Assembly: GCF_021462225.1 (NCBI RefSeq)
Contig: NC_061794.1
Location: forward strand, 48,326,414-48,390,413
Origin: Girardinichthys multiradiatus
Lineage: Eukaryota > Chordata > Actinopteri > Cyprinodontiformes > Goodeidae
Length of the DNA stretch: 64,000 nucleotides
Direction: 5' to 3'
Under the pieces are notes generated by a model, which worked only from the letters and a program-made list of their open reading frames with translations, was not told the DNA's origin and did not search any database. This document shows, one piece after another, positions 47,301-61,100 of the stretch. Within the stretch, counting starts at the first letter, position 1. Each line of letters opens with the position of its first letter. Position numbers and translations under genes: made by a program.

Positions 47301-50300
47301 TGATGTCACATGACCCAAGGACACAGATTAGACAGACAGACAGACAGAGAGAGACAGGTCTTACCCGTCCCACTTTGTGTTCTGAGGTGGTACACGAGTC
47401 GATGAAGGTTTGAGCGATCACTGAGAGCACGGCGTCGATGCTGTCAGTTACCTGAACATCAAGAACAAACTGTGGGTTCTTCAGGATGTTGACCCAAAAC
47501 CTCAGGGGGAGACTGAAGACAGAGAGATCAGAGAGACATGTCAGGGAAAGGCAGTTCTGAGACAGAACGGGTCAGAAGGACTGGTCTGGGATAGACAGGT
47601 CAGGGACAGGCAGGTAAGAGAAAAGAATCAGAATCAGAATCAGAGTTATTGCCAAGTCCGTACATACAAACAAGGAATTTGACTCCGGTACCCTTTGCTC
47701 TTTGGTTTTGTTTTTGTATTACAGAATATACAAATTTACAATTTACAATATTCACATATATAATAAAAAGGTGCATTTTATTATATATGGGTCAGAGACA
47801 GACAGTTTGGTGGAGGCAGGGCAGAAGGGGATGCTGTCAGGTGTCTAGGTGTGTCTCACCTGTTTGTCTTCCAGATATGGACGGTCTCTGGGTCATCTAT
47901 TCCATGTTTCTCTGCCATGTCGTCAAGAAAGTCAAAGAAAAACCTGACAGCAATGGGAGGAGGACGCTTAGTGCTAAGGATAGCCACGAAGACATCGTCC
48001 ACAAACTTCTGCAGCGTCCCCTGTAGAGACAGAGAGACAGTTTATCAGCTGCTCAGGTAAACCTCGCCTGTGTGTGTGTGTGTGTTACCTTCATGGACAG
48101 CAGTCTAGTCAAGTAAATCTCAGGTATGGCCTTGGCTCTCTCCCGTTCCCTCATGCTGCTCTTCCGGTGCTTTGGAATTTCCGGATCTTCACTGCTCTTC
48201 ACCAGGTGCCACAGACGCAGACCTTCCTCTTCCTCACCTTCCAGCATTGGTGTTTCTATGGCAACAGCAGACACTGTCAGTTACCCAGACAGCTAAAACA
48301 AGAAGTCCTTGTTTGTCGCATGTAACCAATCTGTTGCTTCTGAATGTTCCCTTATTATGTTCCAGGCAGTTTGAATTAACTGGTTCTAGGTTCCACATGT
48401 TGGATCTGTTGATCTCAATGGTTCTACCTGTTCTACAGTTCAGAATGTTCTCAATAGTTTTCTTGTTCTATGGTCTAGGTTGTTCTCAATGCCTCCCCGT
48501 GTTCTGTGGGATCGTCAACCAATTAATCAATCAACTTTATTTATACCCATAGGTAGATTCTTGTTGGTAAGGTGTGTTGGTTCTTACTTTCTCCAGTCTG
48601 AAACACCTGGTTGACTCCTGAACTGTGAAATCGAGGGATCAAAGCAACTGTGGCTCCATCTGGAACCTAAGGAACGTAGAACGTGTAATAATAAAATGAG
48701 CACTCGTGAGACAAAGAAGGTGTAGACATGCTGTGATTGGTCGATACACACTTTGTAGTGCTGCAGCGTGTTGAGCCGTTTCCAACGGCCGTGAACCACT
48801 GCTGTGACGTCTTCATCTGAAAGAGTCAGGTGACCTGCCTGGCCTGAACGCCATTCTACAGACAAGCATACACAGGTGAGAACAAGTGTCTGACCAGAGA
48901 CAGGTGAGCCAACCTGTTGAGGCGGATAGGTGCGTACCCAAGTCCAGACTGTCAGCTGCTGGTCTCTGAGAGAACGGAGCTCCTCTGTAGACCTGATCCA
49001 GGATTTTATCTTTCACCTGCACACAGAAGCATACAGACAGGTGAGAATAGGTCAGACAGGTGACAAAGTGTCATTCTGACATGTACCTACCTGTGTGATG
49101 GTGTCAGTGTCAAGTATTTTAACAGGACATGGTTGAACCTCTACTCCATTCTTTACCAGGACGTTCAAAGTCTGAGGAAGAGGTGAGACAGACAGGTGAG
49201 ACTGAACCAATGATGAGCCCAGGAAGGAGATGTGTTGCTATGGTTACCATGGCAGAGTAATCTATGTCCTCTCGCAGCAGATGGCTGTCGTTGAGTGTCC
49301 GTTTGGCCTTTCCAGTCACAGCGTCCACCGGCCCCTTGTCCACCTGATACTTTATGGCTCTGTAGAGCATGTAGAGAGGCTCCCCTGCCACCTCCTGGCA
49401 GACAGAGAGGTAAAGGTGAGACAAGGGACGGACAGAGGCAGATAGACAGGTATGAGAACTAACTTTTACCTTCAGGAAAGAATAGAGGCAGATGGACATC
49501 CAGTTGGTCAACATCTTCTCAACAACTGTCTCTGTCCTGAAAGACAGTATGAGACATAGGTTGGTCCAGGTTCAGGGCATACGTAACCCCTACTGTCCCA
49601 ATTCTCCAATTTTGCACACTTATAACCTGCGCACTTCAACCCCTACATGCACTGTACAAAGTACACACTTCATAGAGGGGCATAGGGTGTCGTGAGGATA
49701 TTGGGACAGGGCCCTAGATTTAGACAAAATAACTTCCTGAAAACATTCATCATCATCTTGGGGTGTGTTTGTTTTACATACCGGCGTAGCATGAGTTTGG
49801 GGTTTTTGGCGACGTACTGCTGCACCAGGTCCTGCAGCAACGTCTTCATGACTTCAGTAAAGTACTCCAGCTTATCATGAAGAGCTATGGTGAGCAGGCT
49901 GGCCACGTAGCCTCGGTCCCTCTGAGAGAACCCCTGCTGGGCCTCCAGAGTGTGGATGAACTGCACAACAGAACCACAACATCAGATCTACCTGCTGACT
50001 AACCTGGTCCCAGACGTCACCTGAACAGAACCCACCCTGGTGAGGAAGAGTCTATTGTTGAGCAGGTTGTTGAGCTGCTGAAGGCCCTGCTCCACGGTCG
50101 GTCTCCTGGACTCTGGCAGGTCCAGTTGGCGGCTCAGCGGCGCTATCTGCTGGCCAGGGAAAAAGATTCTCTCTGCGTAAGTCTTGTAGTCAAGCAGAGG
50201 AAGACCAGGTCCTCCGACATCACTGCTTAGGTCCATCATTTCTGTCATGAGGTCTGCAGGAAGAAGATCAGTTCAATGGGTCTGATGTTCAGGATGTCAG

Positions 50301-53300
50301 CAGCAAAGTATAAAGCATGTAGTCATATAAGTACTCACAAAGAGTAGACTGTACAGTAAAGGAAAAATCTACAACATAAGATAAATAAATACTGTACAGT
50401 TATTAAAAATAGCTTAGTCACTTTAATGAAATGTGCAACTCAGTAGGTTGATTTGAAATTATAATTGATTTGTGATTATGGATGAGAAAACGGCAACAGA
50501 CTATTTTCAAGAAAAATGGAAAAACTGCAAATAACAGCAGGGGTGTGAACACTTATTGAGTACGTTGAGAGCAGTGATGGTTATAAAGTCTAACAGCTAG
50601 TGGGAGGAAGGACCTATGATAACACTTCTTTGTGCTCTTAGGATGCAGCAGTCTGTCACTGAAGAACGTCTCCAGTCCTTCAGTCTCCCACCATCTGCAC
50701 TGGGTCCAGGGGGGATCCTAGGACAGAGCTGGTCTTCTTGATGAACGTATCTAAATGCTTCCTCTCAGGTGTAGACAAGCTGCTGCTTCACTAACTACAC
50801 ATAATGGAAGATGGTACTTCTAATTGTCAGCTATCTCAACATCGGTTCCCTGGATGTTCACCCCCGTCAGTGTGGTGGGTCTGCGCCGGCAGACATCCAC
50901 CACCAGATCCTTGTTTTTCCCTGTGCTGATTTGGAGGTGATTCTGCTGGCACCTGTCCATGAAGTTCTGTGTCCACTGCCTGTATTCTGAGTTGTCCACA
51001 TCTGTGATGAGGCAGAATATGGCAGAGCCATCAGAAAACCTCTGTAGATGATAGCCTGGGGAGTTGATGGAGATATCTGCAGTGTAGAGGGTGAACTTGA
51101 ACGGTGCCAGCACAGTTCCCTGCAGTGCTGGTGCTGCAGAACCCCTGTCAGAGACACAGCCTCTTATACTGTGGGTGGCCAGTGAGGTAGTCCAGTATCA
51201 ACTGGGACAGATGGTGGTCCATTCCTGACAGCTCCAGCTTGTTCCTCCGAAGTCAAGGCTGGAGGGTATTAAAACCATTGAGAAATCAAATGACTTGACC
51301 CTCATAGTGCTTCTAGGCTTCTCCAGCCAGGTCAGAGCTTGGTACAGGAGGCAGATGATGGTAACATCCACTCCGATACCAGGTTGGTAGGCAAACTGCA
51401 GTGGATCCAATGAAGACTTCACCAGGGGGCAGAGATGGCTGATGGTCTTCAGCAGATGCAAGGTCGGTGTTAGCCTGTAGCTGCTGACGTCCTTTGGATA
51501 TGTGGTCTTTGGCACTGGTACCACAAAGGAGGTCTTCCACAGCTGTGCTTTACCCAGCTTCAGGCTCATGTTGAACATGCGTCCCACGATACCACACAAT
51601 TTATCTGCACAGCACCTTAGGAGCCTGGAACTGATGCCATCTGGACCTGCAGCCTCACACACGTTGATCTTTCGCAGCTCGCCTGGGAGTTTGGGTTGTG
51701 ACCTGAAATTGCTTTTAGGCTCTTTCAAACCCCGTTGATGTTGTTCTGCTGCAGCTGGTCCTCCATCTTCTTGCTGTAGATGTTTTTAAATTCCTGATCT
51801 TTCTTCTAAGTTCCTTCTGCGCAGCTGTCAGCTTCTCCTAGTTTCCGGATCTGAAGGCGCTGTTCTTCTCCTTGAGGAGAGCCTTTATTTCAGGGCTTGT
51901 TTTGTGAGAAACGCCGTACCTTCATGAGGGGCACAGTGCTGTTTATACATATGTTAATGTTGTCCATGATGCAGTCTGGGATGCTGTCAATGTCCTCCCC
52001 ATAAGAAACACAGCAGTACCTCAAAGCTTCTTCGGTCTCTTCAGACCATCTCTTCACTGTCCATCACACAGCTGGTTCTCTGTGTATAAGGGGATATACC
52101 CTGGCTGGAGATGAACCAGGCTGTGATCTGAGCCCCCAGAGGAAGGTAGAGGTGATGAGCTGTATGCCTCCTTTGTGTTGGCATACAATAAGTCCAGGGT
52201 TGTATTGTCTCTGGTGCAGCAGGTAACATACAGGGTGGAGGTGGGGAGAGTGAAGGACAGGGAGACATGATTGAAGTCCCCAGAAATCAGGAAAAGAGCC
52301 TGGGATTGCTGTGTCTGGAGTCTGCTGGTACCAGTGTGGATGACGTCAGAGGCAGCTGCTGCATTTAGCAGAGAGGGGGAAATACACTATTATCGTGATA
52401 ACGTGTAGGTAAATGCCCAAGGTTGCACCATCTTTTATTCACAAACACAGCCAGGAACCCTCCTTTCTTCCCACTTCTCTCCTTGGTTCTGTTGGTCCGA
52501 ATTAAATAAAAGCCGCCCATGCTTATGTGTCTGTCCGGAATTATCGCGGTAACCTGTGTTTCAGTCAATATGACCAAGCTGCTATCTCTGAAGACTCTGA
52601 AGCTGGGTTAGCGCTGCAACTTTGTCGGAATGGGATCTCATATTTCCCTTGATGATAGATGGGATGACGGGTCTGTACCTTCTCCTCGGGTTGCGACGCA
52701 GGAAGGCGGCACAGTTCCTGTGTCTCTTCCTCCTCAGTGTAGCTACCGAAAGCTAGCAACCAATTTCTGGAGTAAACAAGGGGAACTTGGCCTTTTACGG
52801 AGTCTCCAAAACACAAATTCAGTAAACAAAAAAACAAAGTTGTCCACAAAACAGTCAGCTCCATAATGGGAGAAAACACCAACACACTCGTTTTAAAGAA
52901 GAAATAGAGTGGGCGGGCTGCCTGGTCATGCAGAGCTGGAATGTTTCTCCATCATCTGCATACCTGTGAACTCTTTACGGCATTGATCTCCCACATTGAT
53001 CTCCAGAGTTTCCAGCTGCAGCAGAACCTTCTTATAATCTCGGAGTGCCTGTTTACTTTTCCTCCTGCACAAAACATAAGCAGAACGCTAATGAGTAACC
53101 AACACTTGTCACATGGATGCAAAACAGCTGGTTCTGAGGAAACCAGAGAAACTCAAAACCCAACCAGCTGGTTAGGACAGACCAACAGAGGACTACCTGT
53201 ACATAAGAATGACAACCAACACCAACAGGATGATGACAGCAGCTCCAGTGCCCAGACTGATCTGAGCCGCCAGTGGGATGGGGGACAACAACGAGTCACT

Positions 53301-53643
53301 GTCGTACTGAACCGGTCCCAGGTCCACCTGCAGGTTTCCCATGAATACCTGAGACAGGTAGACAGGAGGGAGACAGTTGCTACAGTTGCTCCTGGTTCAT
53401 GAATCCTTCTGATTTAGATCAAATTTATCTGAGAGATTCCAGTGTGTTCATGTTAATGATAAATGATAATAATACCACAGGGTACATTGCTCGACTACAT
53501 TTGCAATTACAGCCACTTTTAAAACACCACAATGTTCTTACCAGCTCAGGAAAAAATCCAAATTAAGACAATATTTGTGCTTTTATTTTGGGTACTTACC
53601 TGTAGAATGGCTGGGAGAAAGGTCAGCTTGTCTGCTGTATTTC
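44060..53643 (-). CDS. plxnb3: Class B plexin, probably plxnb3, membrane and cytoplasmic part
   Basis: Semaphorin receptor: extracellular signal in, R-Ras/Rap GTPase activation by the cytoplasmic GAP domain. Exons in order: 53600-53643, 53197-53348, 52964-53064, 50036-50253, 49782-49960, 49470-49536, 49248-49394, 49091-49171, 48938-49016, 48752-48855, 48588-48666, 48089-48255, 47860-48020, 47365-47512, 47214-47278, 47019-47094, 44320-44394, 44060-44164. All phases join, giving about 681 residues. One transmembrane helix ([15 protein letters not shown]) is followed by [12 protein letters not shown]. The GAP arginines are present (PKLMLRR and LPLRFWVN), as is the Rho-binding insert ([13 protein letters not shown]). 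The end is LVENKVTDL, the PDZ-binding tail of class B plexins. Choice of B3 rests on the srpk3 neighbour. Sema, PSI and IPT exons are not in the window. Confidence 0.93.
44416..46975. repeat. 14-bp minisatellite, ~180 copies, in the plexin penultimate intron
   Basis: Main unit ACAGGTACAGAGAG with common variants ACAGGTACAGAAAG, ACAGGCACATCGAG (clustered) and ACAGACACAGAAAG (mostly in the right half). The unit length is not a multiple of three and contains no stop in any frame, so both strands stay open for 800-880 codons. These frames are not genes. On the sense strand of the plexin the array is pyrimidine-rich and I saw no AG dinucleotide in it. Confidence 0.97.
47621..47800 (-). repeat. Retroposon 3' end with (GATTCT)-type tail
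   Basis: Starts AGAATCAGAATCAGAATCAG, then TTATTGCCAAGT..CGTACATACA and AAGGAATTTGACTCCGGT, a common fish dispersed-repeat terminus. It lies in a plexin intron; family not certain. Confidence 0.5.
48070..48087. repeat. TG microsatellite at a plexin donor
   Basis: TG run starting about 2 bp beyond the gtaac donor of exon 48089-48255. Short and probably harmless. Confidence 0.6.
50480..52890 (-). mobile_element. Degenerate LINE in a plexin intron
   Basis: Minus-strand order: N-terminal part (52565-52885), endonuclease (52365-52577 with [14 protein letters not shown] and [13 protein letters not shown], then 52041-52268), RT (51198-51728 with [41 protein letters not shown]; 50820-51157 with [11 protein letters not shown] and [15 protein letters not shown]) and C-terminus (50480-50820). 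All parts are broken by stops and frameshifts, and the RT metal-binding motif is lost. CR1/Rex-like in style. The same family as the copies at 7690 and 27129 is possible. Confidence 0.75.
52964..53643 (-). CDS. plxnb3: plxnb3 transmembrane and juxtamembrane exons
   Basis: Three exons. 53600-53643 gives [14 protein letters not shown]; 53197-53348 gives [16 protein letters not shown], a linker with [10 protein letters not shown] and the hydrophobic transmembrane stretch; 52964-53064 gives the basic juxtamembrane coiled segment ending [11 protein letters not shown]. The first exon starts in phase 1, so at least one more exon must lie upstream; I found none before 64000. Confidence 0.9.
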
Positions 53644-53804
53644 CTGCACAAAACTCACTTTATTCTAGTAGTTTTGATGGACTTTCAGTTTTATTCTTAC
53701 ATTTATAGCAAAGCTAAAAGCGCTTAATCAAGTTTAAAGCAAGGGGGCTAGCATTCCCTACACAATTGGGTCCTGTACGGGGACAACAGCTGAACTACCT
53801 CACT

Positions 53805-53892
53805 TTCTCTCTCACACACAGACACAGACACACACACACACACACACACACAGACACACACACACACACACACACAGACACACACACACACA

Positions 53893-53925
<33 letters not shown>
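53805..53925. repeat. CA/CAGA microsatellite
   Basis: About 120 bp of CA repeats interrupted by CAGACA, upstream (on the sense strand) of the first visible plexin exon. Confidence 0.95.
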
Positions 53926-53929
53926 CCTT

Positions 53930-54680
53930 GTTAAACTCCCACTGCAGGACCGCAAGTAGTTGACTGGGTTGTGGGGTCCACCCATTCTAGTGGTCCTAGA
54001 ACTATGAAAAAAATCAGGCAGATCCCAAAAAAAATCTACATATTAAAAGTCACGTTCAATATGCAAAATTTCAAACTTTATTTTACATGTCTGTTTTTCA
54101 ATCACATGTGGGGCCAGTTTCTAACATTCATACTTTGCAGGACCCACCTTCACACACGTTTGATTTTTAGTCAGTTATGGGGCTTGCTTTTAATGTTCGA
54201 ACGTTAAGAGGTCCATCTTTACACACATAATTTTTTTAGCCAGTTATGGGGCTTGCTTTTAACATTTAACTCTTGTTAGGCCTTCATAAAGATTTGCTTT
54301 ATCTTTAAATTAGGATCTATCAAATTCAATCCCAACCCTAATCTAACCCAAACATGCATTTGTCAAGACTTGATTGTTTAATGGGAAAAAACCTTAAAAT
54401 TTTGTTAGTGTTATTAATCCTTTCATCTGGCTTAATAGACTAGATATATATTGAAATGTGCATTCTTAAGTACATCTGTCATTATTCGATTGTGGTGCAT
54501 TTTTCCTAGTCACAGCCTTAATATTCTTCCATTTGTTTAGGCATACAGGTCAATTTTTTATATATTTACAATCTTCATTTTAGCCAACTATAAAATACAC
54601 ATGATTTACTATTAATCATGAACTGCTTGAGTCAAAATTTAAAATGGACACATTACAAATGTAGCCACTGAATAAAGGAA
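53930..54680. other. No gene; diverged repeat
   Basis: A-T rich. CAGTTATGGGGCTTGCTTTTAA occurs twice (about 54172 and 54242), with GTGGGG.CCA words around, suggesting a decayed tandem repeat. No coding support. Confidence 0.5.
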
Positions 54681-54681
54681 C

Positions 54682-54687
54682 TTTATT
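54682..54687 (-). terminator. Candidate poly(A) signal of the recombinase gene
   Basis: AATAAA on the minus strand, about 200 bp past the stop at 54884; a good distance for a short 3' UTR. Confidence 0.45.
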
Positions 54688-54883
54688 TTGCACATGTTTT
54701 ATTTCAACATTTTAGCACTGAATGTGCCATTTAAACATTTCCCATATTTCTTCCTCAGAACATGTATCAATAAACTGAAATATACTTTGTTTGAACTTTG
54801 TCCATAAAAATTACAAACAAATAGTAAAGAACTGGTGAAACAGGACCAGCCATGTGTTTCTACCTCTGTTCAGGGAAGCTCTG

Positions 54884-55101
54884 TCACTCATATTTTCTCC
54901 TCATGGTGGTTATTCTGTTTTTGACAAAGTACTTAACTGCTCTCCAGTCTCTTTTACTCAGTGCTTGTGGTTCTGCAGCAATGCATCTCTCACAGTCAAG
55001 CTTACCAGGAACCTGATTTGTCAATATGTACTTCCTTAAATGTTTATTTACAGCAGCACATTCCTCTGGGGTCCAGCTTCTTTTCACAACTTTTTCTTTA
55101 C
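54884..55101 (-). CDS. C-terminal SANT/Myb-like exon of the recombinase gene
   Basis: Encodes 72 residues starting GKEKVVKRSWTPEEC, with spaced tryptophans (W in RSWTPEE and W in RDWRAV), VPGKLDCERCIAAEPQAL between, and NRITTMRRKYE at the end. A DNA- or chromatin-binding role is inferred. The acceptor at 55102-55103 and phase 1 join it to 55729-55827. The methionine ten residues ahead is intronic. Confidence 0.75.
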
Positions 55102-58100
55102 CTAAGGGCATAAAAAGAGCACAATTTAGTTTACAACTTCATTAGAACAAAACTGCACAGAGGATACATTCACTTTATGTACAATAATCCCACAATATCA
55201 TTTAAATGAGATATTTTAATAATTCAACTATCTTTGTCAATAGTAATGAGCCTACAGTAAAAAAACAAGTAAATCAGTTTATTTCTGGGATATTAATCAG
55301 TCAGTGTCACTGCTGGTACAGGCAGTCAAACTCCACCAGGAGAGCACATCATCGATATGCAAATTTGCCAACAGGTAAATTTGATGCAAAGATTTTTTTC
55401 TGTCTTGAGGTAGATGTGTCATGTACATTACCCCTATTTAATAATAGATGGAAACGAACATCTCACAAATAATCCAATTTAACAATGACGTGAAACCCAC
55501 CTGAGAAGGGGCGCATTAATTTGCATTTTACGACAAAATTCAAAAGTTTAGACCTGACATGTCTAAGTAAAAAAAGTCAAGTGGTTAATACATTTTGCTT
55601 CGGTCATTTAAATCTTAGTAAGCAGTAAATGTGAGGATAATTAGAATATTGATACTGTAGTAATAATTGGACCATTTAAAAGCAATCATGATGAAGTTAT
55701 GTATTGAAGAGGATTACTCCAAACTCACCACTCTTTTTGGCAGACCTTTCGTTACTTTGGCTGCTAGAGGTGGGGGTACAAGAGGTCACTTCGTTGACTT
55801 CTGGCATCAGCCCATCTGAATTTGTGACTTTGAAGTACAGAAAAGAACAGGTTAAACTCATCTTATTAGAACAGCAAACACGCTGATCAAGGGCATAGAT
55901 ATCAACAGCGAACTAAAGAAAAAAAACCAAAAAACCTTCTATTTACACTTGTGTTCATAAAGAGTTATTTATTACAATCAAGTCCTGTAGAACCAATCTT
56001 GTTTGAATCAAATTTGGATGTTAGTAAATACTAGGCAGGATCAGATATAAATGTAATGGACTTGTAATATTAGTTAAAAGTGGTGGTATTAAAAAAAAAT
56101 GAATAAAAATCAATGTTGAAGAAGAGTACTAACCCCAAACTGCAGTTTTACAAGCTCACCTTTCTTTTTGGTCAAGTTTTCCTGACTTAAGCCACTGGAT
56201 GTGGGGATACAAGGTGTCTCTTCAGAAGCTTCTGGATCTTCTGAAATATTAATTTTAGGAACATAAAAAACTGTTTAAACTTTCAATGATCTACAGTACT
56301 TTAACAGTTCATGTACGCACGTGGACGCCTCAGTTAATGAAAGAAAAACCCACAATGGTCACAAAAATAACTTGAATCTGACAAAGTTAATCATAAATAA
56401 AAAATTATATGAAAATGAACAAATTAAAGTCAGACAATGCTTTTCAAACATGCTTCAACAGAATTATTTAAACAAATAAAGTCATGAAACAGGCCTGGAC
56501 AAAAATGATGGTACCCCTGAAAATAATGTGACCAAAGGGACGTGTTAAATCGAGGTGTGTCCATTAATTAACATCACAGGTGTCTACATTCTTGTAATCA
56601 GTCAGTGGGCCTATATATAGGGTTACAGGTAGTCACTGTGCTATTTGGTGACATGGTGTGTACCACACTCAACATGGATCAGAGGAAGCGAAGGAAAGCG
56701 TTGTCTCAGGAGATTAGGAAGAAAATTATAGACAAGCATGGTAAAGGTAAAGGTTATAAGACCATCTCCAAGCAGCTTCATGTTATGACTACAGTTGCAC
56801 ATATTCAGAAATTTAAGATCCATGGGACTGTAGCCAACCTCCCTGGACATGGCCACAGGAGGAAAATTTATGACAAAACAAAGAGACTGATAATACAAAT
56901 GGTAACAAAAGAGCCCAGAAAAACTTCTAAAGAGATTAAAGGTGAACTTAAAGCTCAAGGAACATCAGTGTCAGATTGCACCATCCAACGTTGTTTGAGG
57001 CAAAGTGGACTTAATGGGAGACGACCAAGGAGAACACCATCTTTGAAAAATCATAAAAAAGCCAGACTGGAATTTGCCAAACTACATGTTGACAAGCCAC
57101 AAAGCTTGTGGGACAATGTCCTATGGACAGATGAGACAAAAACTATACTTTCTGGCAAGGCACATCAGCTCTATGTTTGCAGATGGAAAAATTTAAGCAT
57201 ATGAAGAAAAGAACACTGTCCCTACTGTGAAACATGGAGGAGTCTGTTATGTTCTGGGGCTACTTTGCTGCATCTGGCACAGGGTATCTTGAATCTGTGC
57301 AGGTATAATGAAATCTCAAGACTATCAGGGGATTCTAGAGATAAATGTGCTGGCCAGTGTCAGAAAGCTTGGTCTCAGTCGCAGGTCATGGGTCTTGCAA
57401 CAGGATAATAACCCAAAAAACACAGATAGAGGAAAACATTGGACTATTCTGAAGTGGCCTTCTATGAGCCCTTACCTAAATCCTATTAAGCATATTTGGA
57501 AGGTGCTGAAACATGCCGTCTGGAAAAGGTACCCTTCAAAAATGAGACAACTGGAGCAGTTTGCTCATGAGGAGTGGGCTAAAATACCTTCTGAGAGGGA
57601 CAGAAGTCTCACTGACAGTTATAGGAATCCTTTGATTGCAGTGATTGCTTCAAAAGGTTGAGCAACAAAATATTAAGTTAAGGGTTCCATCGTTTTGGTC
57701 CAGGCCTGTTTCATGAGTTTATTTTTTTAAATAATTCTGTTGAAGGATGTTTGAAAGCAGTGTCTGACTTTCATGTGCTCATTTTCATAGAATATTTATT
57801 CATTATTACCTTTGTCAGATTTAAGTTATTTCTGTGACCTTTGTTGGTTTTTCTTTCATTAACCGAGGGGTACCAACAATTTTGTCCACGTTTGTATATA
57901 GAACTCAGGTTGTAAAATGTGTTTAATTCAGAGAAAAGTGGCCCTTTTTTGTTTAACCGCTTTCTTTATTATGTGAACATTTTACCTTCTTGTGAGGATA
58001 AATTGGTGCCATTCTCAGTTCCGTCAGGCATATCAACTATGTACATGAAAGAAGAATTGTTTTCAAAAGTCAGAATTAACAATACACCAACAAGCAAAAA

Positions 58101-61100
58101 AAAAAAAAGTAAAATTAACTATTGCTTTAATCCATATCTTAGGTCATCCTAATTGACAGGAAATCAGGAGTAATATAGGTTTCCAGGGATATCAGTGCTC
58201 TTCATAATGTATATGGCAAAGAGACTTGTGTGAATGAGCCACTTGCCACAAAGCTGAATAAGACATTATGATATAATTGAAAAATGTTAGCTGGCAGTAG
58301 TGCTAAGAAATTGTATTTTCCTATAAATGTTTTCAGTAACATTTTATTTTATAAAACAAACTAACCCGTAGCTGTCAATTTGTAGGCTACATATTTTTGG
58401 ACTACTAACTCTTTATTGTTCATTAATTATTTAGTTAATGACTTATTGTGACTGACCAAATTCAACAGTAAGAGGCCATAAATTAAGAGTTTTACCAAAC
58501 CAGGCCACTTTTTTGATAATCCAAAGTAAAAGGTAATTTCATTTAATGTTGATTTTAATATGCTCTTCTTAATATGAGGTTTACAAAGAAGTAATTAGAC
58601 AGGTTTTCAACCTTAACTGGTAAAAAAAGTAATTCCTTTTATAATACAACTAAACACCAGCGCTAGTGCCAAAACAACAGTTTACCAACTATGCATGAGA
58701 ATATGAACTGGACCACTGTCTAAAATCATCTTTTCATAAAAACATTAAATTAGCATTTCCTTTCAAGCTTCCAGAGTCTGGAGGAAGAGTGGAATCCCTA
58801 TTAGTGACATCTGCTGATTCTGGTCCAATGTGTTTTCTGAAGTCCAGTCAGCAATCTAGTATGATATTTAGACCACTTCACACATCCCCTTGTTGACAAG
58901 CTTTATTTAGATACTGATGTCACTTTCCCACAGGACTTGGCACCAGCTCTCACTGCCAAAAGTTGGTCCATTGACCACAGTGTTGCTGTGCTTGATTGGC
59001 CAGAAAACTGGCCCCACCTAAGCCTAAAAATCTAAGTTGTTTTGTCAAGAGAAAGATGAGGGACACCAGAAGTAACCATGCAGATGACCTGAAAGTGGCT
59101 CTAAAAGACACCTGGGCTCCCATTATACATTACAAAATATTGTTTATAATTGTTGTAATTTAATATAAAAATTTTCTGAAACACTGAATTTTAGCTTTTT
59201 TATTATGTTAGCCATAACTATGAAATTACAAAAACACAGGGTTGAAATATTTCACTGTGTAATGAATACCCAATATCAGTTTCAATTTTTGTAATGAATC
59301 GCCAAAAATATTGAACTTTTTGAATGCATCATATCAATACATTTCATTATATCTGAAAGTTTTGAATGTACCTGTAGATACAAAAATTAATATTTGTACT
59401 TTTTTTATGACAGAGCTTAAATAAAATTATGGCATGAAATTTCCCTACATCAGTCCTATCTTGGATGTTTTCAATTTAATGAAATTTTAATTAAAACAAC
59501 ATTAACATGCAGTCATCTAGTGTATTTAAAACTACAGAGATTATTGCGGTATAGAAAAAATAAACAAATTCATACCTTTCTCTTGTGAAGAACCATCCAT
59601 GTCAAGAGTTTCTAATATGGTAATGAGATAAATTTGAAGAGATTTGTTTAATAGAACTAATAAAACACTCAAGAACCAATTCCACAAAAGATAGGAAACC
59701 ATAAAAAGTACCTAAATAGCACCTTTTAATTTTTTTTTTTTTTTGCCTCAAATCAAATCAGAATAAGCCAACATTTTTATGTAAAGCCTAAATGATACCA
59801 TTTTCAACTAATATGATGTTTATTCATCCTTAACAATAAAACATGCCCTCCTCCATAAATATCTCATTTCATTAATCTATTCTTAAATACCAAGGTTAGC
59901 AACTTCAATTTCCCTTGCATTAAAGTGTTAAATGTTAATACCGTTGACATCAAGGTGGATTTCATCCAGACTCTTCCCTTTATACTCTCCTAGCCGTCCT
60001 TGTTCCATTGCAAGGAGAACTTTGCTTATTTTTGCTAACTGTATGGTACCCTCTGGAAGGCGATAGTGCTTCCTGTGAACAGCAACATTATGCCCAAGGA
60101 AATCTGCCAACTGGTCAAGTTCTGTAGTCTTCAGGTTCAAAACTGTTGACAATGTTGCAATGTGTTTCCTGAGCTTTGTTGAGGTGAGTGCTGTAGGGTT
60201 TTTGAGGCCACTGCACTCACTCACAAACTGCCTTATACAGTCTGAACCTCTGAGGTAATGGACAGAATTCGGCAACGCAAACAGGTATTGATTTTCTTCC
60301 AGGACTCCACATTCTTCCCGCCTTCCAGTAAGAGCATCAAGGGATTCCTTCATCATTGGACCCAGCAGAACAGGAACTTTTCTTCCTCTTTTTCCCACAA
60401 TGGTTATCCGGACAAAATAGTTGCAGAGCTTTTGTTCAAGTGCTGTGAGGGCCAGGTTAACATCCTCGTGTGTTTCTGATGTGTCCTTTGATAAGTAAAC
60501 TGACAAATGCATCCTGGAAACCTCCCCAGCTCGTCGACGGTTGAAAAGGATTACTTGTGCCAGAGTCACTTTGGCAAGATCCTTCCAGCTGGACTGTGAG
60601 GCCTCTTCTTTCAAGGCATGTAAACATTCCTGCTGTCTTTCTAACAAATGGTTGTGAAGAATCTGGACATCGTGTGTGAAAGGTAACAGTAGAGGTGCAT
60701 TCCACTTTTTCTGTTCAAGCTGGGTTAAAGCTTGGCTTGCAATATCATATTTCCAACTTTCTTGATACAGTTGTGCAAACTCCTCTGCGTTTTGCACAGC
60801 TTCCTTATCCTTCATCTTCAGTCCTTCCGTCTTAATGAACATGGCTAAAGAATGCATGTCGTGACCAACTTTTCGAGCGAGAGATGGTCGTTGATAGTTG
60901 CCACTTTCTTCACTGAATCCAGCTAGACGTCTTGCAGCAGCGACAACTGTAACATATTTTTCAGGCTTTATGAGATCTTTAATACTCTTCACAGAAGCAA
61001 TATTTCTTGCCTCAAGTAGCAGTCTGCCAAGCTCTCTTAGCTTTTGACGGATGTATTGGTGCTGGCTGACTACCCTCTCATTCTTGTGGAACAATCTGTA

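Noticed and set aside
47452..47512. A 61-bp plexin exon ending at gtaactg
   Set aside because: Reading through the apparent donor gives [16 protein letters not shown], which matches plexins, so the exon continues to 47365.
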